Assembly (NCBI GenBank): GCA_030634125.1
Contig: DAOWBJ010000074.1
Span: 1 to 7,358, forward strand
Source: Victivallales bacterium
GTDB lineage: Bacteria; Verrucomicrobiota; Lentisphaeria; Victivallales; Victivallaceae
Reading direction: 5' to 3'
Length of the DNA stretch: 7,358 nt
A model generated the notes under the pieces. That model saw only the letters and a list, made by a program, of their open reading frames with translations. It was not told where the DNA came from and made no database searches. Shown in pieces: positions 5,008 to 7,358 of the stretch. Both the position numbers and the translations under genes were made by a program. Positions within the stretch are counted from its first letter, which is position 1, and the number at the start of each line of letters is the position of its first letter.

Positions 5008-7358
5008 ATGATCGGATATGTACTTAAAAAAGTTTTTGGCACCAAATCCCAGCGGGATTTGACCAAAATGAAACCATTGATTGCTAAAGTCAATGAAATA
5101 GAAGAGTCTTTACAACAGCTCAGTGAATCTGAAATAAAAAATAAGACTAATGAATTCAAGGAACGCCTGAAAAACGGCGAAATCCTCGAAGATATCATGC
5201 TTGAAGCTTTTGCCGTCGTCAAAAATGTCTGCCGGCGCTTGATGGGCAAAGAAATTATAGTCTGCGGTCAACCCATGGTCTGGGATATGATTCCCTATGA
5301 TGTCCAGATTCTTGGAGCAATCGCTATTCATCGCGGCAATATTGCCGAAATGGCTACCGGTGAAGGTAAAACCCTCGTCGCGACCATGCCTCTTTATCTC
5401 AATGCTCTTTCCGGCAAAAACTGCCAGCTGGTTACGGTTAATGATTATCTGGCATTGCGTGACTCTGAATGGATGGGAACTGTTTACGAATACCTGGGAA
5501 TGACCGTTGGCTGTCTTCAAAATATGCAGAATCCGCATAACCGGAAAGCTATTTACGAAAAAGATATAACCTACGGTACAAACAGCGAATTCGGTTTTGA
5601 TTACCTGCGCGATATGGGAATGGCTTCTGAAGCCGGTCATCTTGTTCAACGCGATCATTTTTTCGCGATTATTGATGAAATCGACAGTATCTTAATTGAC
5701 GAAGCCCGTACACCTTTGATTATTTCCGGTCCGACAGCAACATCCACACATCAATTTGACAGTATTCAGCCGCACGTTGAAGGTCTCTACGCGAAACAGA
5801 GTCAACTATGTTCGCGCCTCGGGAACGAAGCTAAAAAAATATTTGAACAGGAAGATGCTTCCAGCGAAGACAGAGATGCCGCACTCACTAAACTGCTGCA
5901 GATAAAATTCGGGATGCCGACTCATAAACAACTCATGCGCATGCTTGAGGACGGCTCGCTCCTGCGGGATCTGGAAAAAGTTGAAATGCGTGTCCGCAGC
6001 GATAATAACCGTGGTTTACTGCAGGAAGTTCAAGCTGATCTGTATTTCACTATTGATGAAAAATCCAATGACGCGGATTTGACGGAAAAAGGACGTAACG
6101 CGATTTCCGCTGATGATCCTGATGCTTTCATCATGCCCGATTTGCTTGAGGAAATTCACAAAATAGAGAATGACCCAGGGCTCGACGATGATACTAAAAT
6201 TAAAAATAAAAAACAGTTTAATGATGATTTCTCCGCTAAAAGCGAACGTCTCCATGACTTGTCACAATTATTGAAAGCTTATTGTCTTTTTGAGAAAGAC
6301 GTTGCCTATGTTGTACAAGGCGGTAAAGTATTGATAGTTGATGAGCATACCGGACGTTTAATGCCGGGACGTCGTTTCAGCGATGGTCTCCACCAAGCCC
6401 TTGAAGCGAAAGAACATGTTGAAATTGAACAGGAAACTCAAACTTTAGCGACAATCACCATTCAGAATTATTTCAGGTTGTACGAAAAACTTTCCGGCAT
6501 GACCGGTACCGCCGAAACTGAAGCTACCGAATTTCATAAAACATATAAAATTGACGTTATCGTCATACCCACCAACCGCCCGGTTATCCGCGAAGATGAT
6601 AACGACTCTATCTTTAAAACTAAACGTGAAAAATTAAACGCGGTTATTGAAGATGTCGCCGAACGTCACGAAAAAGGACAACCTGTACTGGTCGGAACAA
6701 TTTCCGTTGATGATTCTGAAATAATTGCCCGCATGCTCAGCCGCGCCAATATTCCGCACAACGTATTGAACGCTAAAAACCACCAGCATGAAGCTGAAAT
6801 TATTGCCAGTGCCGGTCGAAGCGGCGCGGTAACTGTAGCGACAAATATGGCTGGACGTGGTACTGACATCAAACTTGGCGAAGGCATCACTGAAAGTGGC
6901 GGCCTGCACGTTATCGGCAGTTCCCGGCATGATTCCCGCCGGATAGATCGTCAGCTGCGCGGACGCTGCGCTCGTCAAGGAGATCCGGGATCATCTAAAT
7001 TCTATGTTTCCCTCGAAGACAACTTAATGCGTCTGTTTGGTTCTGACCGTATCATTAAAATATTTGAACGCTTCGGCATTGAGGAAGGCGAGCAAATTCA
7101 ACATCCGTGGCTCAATAAATCCATCGAAACTGCTCAGCGCCGGATTGAACAGCATCATTATTCCATGCGTAAACGTACGCTGGAATTTGATGATGTTATG
7201 AATAAACAACGTGAGATCATATACGGCATCCGCAAAGATGCTTTAACCTCCGAAGAGCCGCAGGACGTTTTATTCGAAGTCGTTGAAGATTCTATTGCTG
7301 AAAAATTAACACAGGCATCTATTCATCCTGTAAACGCAACTAATGTACATGGCAAAAT
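5008..7358 (+). CDS. secA: Preprotein translocase ATPase SecA (3' end outside window)
   Basis: SecA is the ATPase that pushes unfolded preproteins through SecYEG across the inner membrane. The frame is open for 783 codons to the window edge. The ATG at 5008 follows AGAGGT (4991-4996), and the N terminus MIGYVLKKVFG is typical. Visible parts in order: the DEAD motor NBD1 with Walker A MATGEGKT (115-122) and Walker B DEID (223-226) followed by DEARTPLIISG; the preprotein cross-linking domain (about 242-443); VDEHTGR (444-450); then NBD2 with TNMAGRGTDIKLG (612-624) and motif VI QLRGRCARQGD (649-659); and the start of the helical scaffold. The cross-linking domain is expanded. LIISG to VDEHTGR spans about 207 residues against about 114 in E. 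coli as I recall it, with most of the extra in 255-343. NBD2 lacks the E. coli insert after GTDI.LG. The 'GRCAR' motif VI and this expansion resemble PVC and Bacteroidetes SecA. The helical wing and any C-terminal zinc motif are not visible. Confidence 0.97.
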   Translation, partial: MIGYVLKKVFGTKSQRDLTKMKPLIAKVNEIEESLQQLSESEIKNKTNEFKERLKNGEILEDIMLEAFAVVKNVCRRLMGKEIIVCGQPMVWDMIPYDVQILGAIAIHRGNIAEMATGEGKTLVATMPLYLNALSGKNCQLVTVNDYLALRDSEWMGTVYEYLGMTVGCLQNMQNPHNRKAIYEKDITYGTNSEFGFDYLRDMGMASEAGHLVQRDHFFAIIDEIDSILIDEARTPLIISGPTATSTHQFDSIQPHVEGLYAKQSQLCSRLGNEAKKIFEQEDASSEDRDAALTKLLQIKFGMPTHKQLMRMLEDGSLLRDLEKVEMRVRSDNNRGLLQEVQADLYFTIDEKSNDADLTEKGRNAISADDPDAFIMPDLLEEIHKIENDPGLDDDTKIKNKKQFNDDFSAKSERLHDLSQLLKAYCLFEKDVAYVVQGGKVLIVDEHTGRLMPGRRFSDGLHQALEAKEHVEIEQETQTLATITIQNYFRLYEKLSGMTGTAETEATEFHKTYKIDVIVIPTNRPVIREDDNDSIFKTKREKLNAVIEDVAERHEKGQPVLVGTISVDDSEIIARMLSRANIPHNVLNAKNHQHEAEIIASAGRSGAVTVATNMAGRGTDIKLGEGITESGGLHVIGSSRHDSRRIDRQLRGRCARQGDPGSSKFYVSLEDNLMRLFGSDRIIKIFERFGIEEGEQIQHPWLNKSIETAQRRIEQHHYSMRKRTLEFDDVMNKQREIIYGIRKDALTSEEPQDVLFEVVEDSIAEKLTQASIHPVNATNVHGK

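Noticed and set aside
5110..5658. 182-codon minus-strand open frame inside secA
   Set aside because: It is antisense to the SecA motor domain containing Walker A; the frame is an open shadow without motifs.

Overview
The window looks like a chromosomal housekeeping segment of a Gram-negative bacterium, most likely of the PVC superphylum. The best clues are in SecA. Its preprotein cross-linking domain is long, and its helicase motif VI reads QLRGRCARQGD, a 'GRCAR' form that I recall from chlamydial SecA. Its pre-C-terminal motif DDVMNKQR also fits this group. Lentisphaerota or a relative would fit the gene set and composition, but that placement is an inference. I see no phage, insertion sequence, CRISPR, tRNA or rRNA.

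Layout. Positions 1-668 (+) carry the 3' end of a gene whose start lies outside the window. Its product looks like the C-terminal half of a subtilisin-fold (S8) domain, with Cys where the nucleophilic Ser should be. After 21 bp comes rimO (690-2048, +), the methylthiotransferase for ribosomal protein S12. After 8 bp comes pgsA (2057-2632, +), the phosphatidylglycerophosphate synthase. pgsA converges with mreB (2680-3711, -) across 47 bp.

A 272-bp AT-rich intergenic region (3712-3983) separates mreB from a rightward group. It holds a plausible mreB promoter with an A/T-tract UP-like element. The rightward group is a 130-residue protein of unknown function with a four-cysteine putative zinc ribbon (3984-4376), pyrE (4420-4986) and secA (5008 to beyond the window end). 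Spacings of 43 and 21 bp suggest an operon. secA is open for 783 codons and is cut by the window edge.

Working together: the segment mixes translation (RimO), phospholipid synthesis (PgsA), cell shape (MreB), pyrimidine synthesis (PyrE) and protein export (SecA). PgsA, MreB and SecA all act at the inner membrane. I see no dedicated accessory system. The least explained genes are the degenerate protease-like protein and the zinc-ribbon protein.
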